From Solimicrobium sp043758755 (GTDB lineage Bacteria > Pseudomonadota > Gammaproteobacteria > Burkholderiales > Burkholderiaceae_D): DNA of 64,000 nucleotides. The DNA is taken from assembly GCA_043758755.1 (NCBI GenBank), contig JAYVMW010000045.1, forward strand, positions 16,778 to 80,777, written 5' to 3'. Shown here in pieces: positions 61,510 through 64,000 of the stretch. Made by a program: the position numbers and the translations under genes. Under the pieces are notes generated by a model. It saw only the letters and a program-made list of their open reading frames with translations, was not told the DNA's origin and ran no database searches. Every line of letters starts with the position of its first letter. Position 1 is the first letter of the stretch.

Positions 61510-62472
61510 CTATCCGAATATCGCCTGCTCTACCCGTCCGAAATCCAAGTAACGTCCATGTAAAGCATCAGCGGTTTCATGGTCGCCGATAGAGCGGAAT
61601 GCCTCGACACAAGCATCCAGCGTCACCACTTGAAATCCTGAAACGTCGGGATCGTTCGAGATCAAGTGGGCTTGATAGGCCTTCACCGCTGCGGCGCATT
61701 GATGGTTCTGGCCCGGATAGATCACGATGAACCTGCCAGCCGAATACAGACCGTTGTCGATCATGGCATGGCTGAGCATGTGTTCGCGCCACAACTGCTG
61801 CAAGGGGTTCCCGCGAAGCGATGGCGCATCATGCACTTTATAAACGCCGATCTGACTGGATAGCTCGTCGTATCGAGGGCGCACTGTCGCTGGGGGCTCT
61901 GTCATGGTCTCAGTGTACTTGACCTCAACGGCAATGAACCCGCTTTTCCCGTCAACGGTCGTGCAGGTCACGAGAACGTCAAAGGCCGTATAGTCGTCCG
62001 TGAAAGCCGGATTGCCGCGCCCCGGCGAATGCTCGAAGTAGATTCCGTCCACTGACGCGACATAATCAGGAAACAGGTGTTTGAAGAACCGATTGGCCTT
62101 CTTGGCGTCCAGCTTCATACCACCGAACAGATTGAAGCATAATGGCTGACTGGAGAGCAAGTTGGTCCAAAGCCGTTCTTCATCGATCATTGCGCCGATC
62201 TCACGATAGACGGATTCGCGGTAAGCCAGTTTGGCAATGTCGGAGGACAGGAAATTGTGGCCCTGCTTGGCGCTCCCGGCCTCAAGTCGGCTGCCTAATT
62301 TGCGCGTCTTTCGCTTTGGATTGCGATGTACGCCAATCGGCAATCCCTTTCCTTCTCGCCAGAGTGATTGCAGCAGACGTGCCGCCGCCATGAAACGGCT
62401 GTCGCTCGGTTCGTTGACTTTGTGGGCTGTTAAGATGTCTGATGGAACGAGTGGTAGTCGGTCGTGTTGCAT
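61510..62472 (-). CDS. PD-(D/E)XK nuclease-like protein (PGN_0703-type putative restriction endonuclease)
   Basis: 320 residues from the ATG at 62472, AAGGAG 8 bases upstream; a longer frame to 62520 is less likely. The centre has TAFDVLVTC and then GFIAVEVKYTE, the D ... ExK spacing of a PD-(D/E)XK active site, followed by FIVIYPGQN. It matches what is annotated as PGN_0703-family putative restriction endonuclease. No methyltransferase is adjacent. It lies downstream of the ArdC gene on the same strand, 133 bases apart. Nuclease activity is inferred from the motif only. Confidence 0.6.
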   Translation of the reverse strand: MQHDRLPLVPSDILTAHKVNEPSDSRFMAAARLLQSLWREGKGLPIGVHRNPKRKTRKLGSRLEAGSAKQGHNFLSSDIAKLAYRESVYREIGAMIDEERLWTNLLSSQPLCFNLFGGMKLDAKKANRFFKHLFPDYVASVDGIYFEHSPGRGNPAFTDDYTAFDVLVTCTTVDGKSGFIAVEVKYTETMTEPPATVRPRYDELSSQIGVYKVHDAPSLRGNPLQQLWREHMLSHAMIDNGLYSAGRFIVIYPGQNHQCAAAVKAYQAHLISNDPDVSGFQVVTLDACVEAFRSIGDHETADALHGRYLDFGRVEQAIFG

Positions 62473-62605
62473 GCTAGTAGCTCCTTGAGAGATTGGGGCC
62501 GATGTTGGCCGCCTGCTCAATCTTCAAATGCATGCAAGAGAAGTTCATTCAGACTTCATCTGCTACAACTGCGACGGCGGGCACGATGGCATCGTTCCTC
62601 CCAGC

Positions 62606-63481
62606 CTACTCAGACAGCCACGACAAATAGGCCACAGCCTGACTGGCCTTGGCGGCAGCCGTGAAGATCGCTCGTTTATCGTTTTTCAAAATCTTGAGCC
62701 ACGAATCGATGTACTGGGCGTGGTCAATGCGAGGGACGGGAGAGATGCCGATTCCGGCGCAGAGAAATGCCGATCCCAATTCAGCGACCAGCTCCTCGGC
62801 GGCATAGGATTCGCTACCAAAGCGGTTGCGCAAATCACGGGCGCATCGGTCAGCGTGGCCCGTCCAATGGACAAGTTCATGCAGCGCCACGCTGTAGTAG
62901 CTTTCGGGATCGCGGAATGCCGCTTCGGGCGGCAAAAGGATTTCATCCCGGCTCGGAACGTAGCAGGCTTGGTGGCTACCGTGATGAATTCGCGCTGCGC
63001 TGGATTGTATAAACTCGTCGGCGGCAGCGTGCCGCTCAATCGGCGTCAGCGTCGGCTGTGCCGGTGGTTCGTACCCAACGACTTGAGCGATATTGAACAC
63101 ATGGGCGGCTTTAGCGATAAAGTGCCGACGGGCCTGCTCACCCTCGATGCCGGGCTGCGAACGGCTGGCATCGGCTTTGAAAAACACTGTAAGCGTTCCT
63201 TTCTCTCCCGTCCGCACCTGCGCTCCTGCCATTTGCCACTGCTTGAAGGTTGCCCATTCCGGCGTGGCATAATTGTTGTCTTGCTGACTGAGCCAGAGCG
63301 CCAATATGTTGATGCCGTGATAAACGTATTGGCCGACCGGGTTGTGTGGCAGGCCGCCGCACGAAGCGGCGCATAGCTTCGGATTCCACGGCATGCGGAA
63401 GTCGCCCGCCCCCTTCTCGATTGCGGCGATGATTTGGTGGGTGACGCGTTGATGGAGGTCTTCCCTCTGGGTGGCTTGCAT
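62606..63481 (-). CDS. ArdC-type antirestriction protein (ssDNA-binding domain plus zincin)
   Basis: 291 residues. The N-terminal half has the ArdC-like single-strand DNA-binding fold (DLHQRVTHQIIAAIEKGAG, NILALWLSQQDNNY, WATFKQWQMAGAQVRTGEKG) and the C-terminal half a zincin-like metallopeptidase with HELVHWTGH (HExxH) and EELVAELGSAFL supplying a further ligand. Such proteins are carried by plasmids and integrative elements and shield incoming DNA from host restriction. It points leftward, toward the nuclease gene; a divergent unknown gene begins 63 bases away. Confidence 0.88.
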   Translation of the reverse strand: MQATQREDLHQRVTHQIIAAIEKGAGDFRMPWNPKLCAASCGGLPHNPVGQYVYHGINILALWLSQQDNNYATPEWATFKQWQMAGAQVRTGEKGTLTVFFKADASRSQPGIEGEQARRHFIAKAAHVFNIAQVVGYEPPAQPTLTPIERHAAADEFIQSSAARIHHGSHQACYVPSRDEILLPPEAAFRDPESYYSVALHELVHWTGHADRCARDLRNRFGSESYAAEELVAELGSAFLCAGIGISPVPRIDHAQYIDSWLKILKNDKRAIFTAAAKASQAVAYLSWLSE

Positions 63482-63544
63482 TGAATTCCTCTACGTTGTC
63501 TCGGTGTATTGAGGTTCAATGACACAGGCCGGAACTTTATTGAA

Positions 63545-64000
63545 ATGAATGTTGAGGATATGGCGAAGAATGAAGAAATAAAGCCAGGGGCACGCCTCGA
63601 AGCGACGGATGCCTCCCGCGTTAACGGCGACGGCGGCTCGGGCGTTGTGCCGTCCGACGAAAAAGACGGATTGCTCGACATGATTCGACGGGAGAAAAAT
63701 GACCAAGCCCGCCACCTCGTTGAGTCGGGTTGGATGGGTGATCCTCGTAACCTCGAATTCCCCGGTTCAAACGGTGACGGTGCGTATACCAGTATCGTGA
63801 GTGCCGCCGTTGGCGAAACTGAGAGGGTGCATAAACAGCATTTGCGCGCTCTACAGGAGACTCACCAACAACAATACCCCGAATTTCGTCTGACGAAGCG
63901 TGGCAGTCAGGCTAAGCTGAACATACATCAAACCCCAATGAAAGACCTGCTCGATAAAGATAAGCAGCCGAATCATCTTAGGAAATTGCATGTCATCGAA
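63545..64000 (+). CDS. Unknown protein, open at the right edge
   Basis: The frame from ATG 63545 has no stop through base 64000, 152 codons, so the gene is cut by the window. The visible part is hydrophilic with no membrane segment: an acidic Gly/Ser-rich start, a helix (EKDGLLDMIRREKNDQARHL), DPRNLEFPGSNGDG, then a Gln/His-rich helix (VHKQHLRALQETHQQQ). No family is recognised. No clear ribosome site precedes ATG 63545; ATG at 63560 is an alternative. Divergent from ardC, so it may share a control region with it. Confidence 0.55.
   Translation, partial: MNVEDMAKNEEIKPGARLEATDASRVNGDGGSGVVPSDEKDGLLDMIRREKNDQARHLVESGWMGDPRNLEFPGSNGDGAYTSIVSAAVGETERVHKQHLRALQETHQQQYPEFRLTKRGSQAKLNIHQTPMKDLLDKDKQPNHLRKLHVIE

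Noticed and set aside
62528..63376. Plus-strand open frame of 282 codons
   Set aside because: Antisense to the ArdC-like gene, which carries the HELVH zincin motif; no motif in the plus frame.

Overview
The window looks like a chromosome segment of a betaproteobacterium of the order Burkholderiales, probably Oxalobacteraceae-like. The evidence is gene order and product type: miaB-phoH-ybeY-corC-lnt, a caa3-type cytochrome c oxidase cluster with ctaG, DUF2970, twin-membrane, SURF1, ctaA, ctaB and SCO genes, rpoH beside ftsX-ftsE-ftsY, and rsmD-coaD-ferredoxin. No search could be run, so the taxon is an inference. No tRNA, rRNA, CRISPR array or intact insertion sequence was seen.

Layout. 1-5793: tRNA modification, ribosome maturation and envelope genes (miaB, phoH, ybeY, an LpxH-like hydrolase, corC, lnt). 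5805-15002: metabolic and signalling genes (MarC protein, FMN lactate-type dehydrogenase, small lipoprotein, two diguanylate cyclases, a fused 1187-residue indolepyruvate ferredoxin oxidoreductase), a decayed cysteine-hydrolase gene, and a 0.7 kb gap with a strong Fur-box-like site. 15172-26086: mostly minus strand: M1 aminopeptidase, polyphosphate:AMP phosphotransferase, a DUF2145 exported protein with a Ser-rich partner, an outer-membrane barrel, a chemoreceptor, a YdeI-like protein, a GH16 lipoprotein and an NAD(P)-binding protein. 26274-45706: mixed accessory and housekeeping genes: HiPIP, a TIR-domain remnant, short asparaginase, YkgJ-like protein, AI-2E permease, MAPEG protein, a third GGDEF protein, DUF2520 protein, alpha-carbonic anhydrase, two flavoproteins, an MgtC gene broken by one stop codon, a DUF1700/DUF2807 pair, an orphan sugar-binding protein, a diiron protein, hldE-C-type adenylyltransferase, a PCu(A)C copper chaperone, trmL, comF and a BioC-like methyltransferase.

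46026-55024 is the respiratory cluster: oxidase subunits II, I and III, copper insertion factors (CtaG, SCO), SURF1, and heme O and heme A synthases. A PCu(A)C chaperone lies about 2.5 kb upstream. 55034-61255 holds a sugar-phosphate mutarotase, rpoH behind a perfect CIRCE operator, ftsY-ftsE-ftsX, rsmD, coaD and a 2[4Fe-4S] ferredoxin, ended by a strong terminator.

From about 61310 to the right edge the content becomes accessory: an ArdC-type antirestriction protein, a PD-(D/E)XK nuclease-like protein, and a divergent unknown gene running off the window. This is probably the edge of an integrated mobile element. The most interesting leads are the ArdC/nuclease pair, the DUF2145 protein whose His/Asn-Cys motif order suggests a permuted papain-like enzyme, the Fur site over an apparently non-coding stretch, and three clear cases of gene decay.
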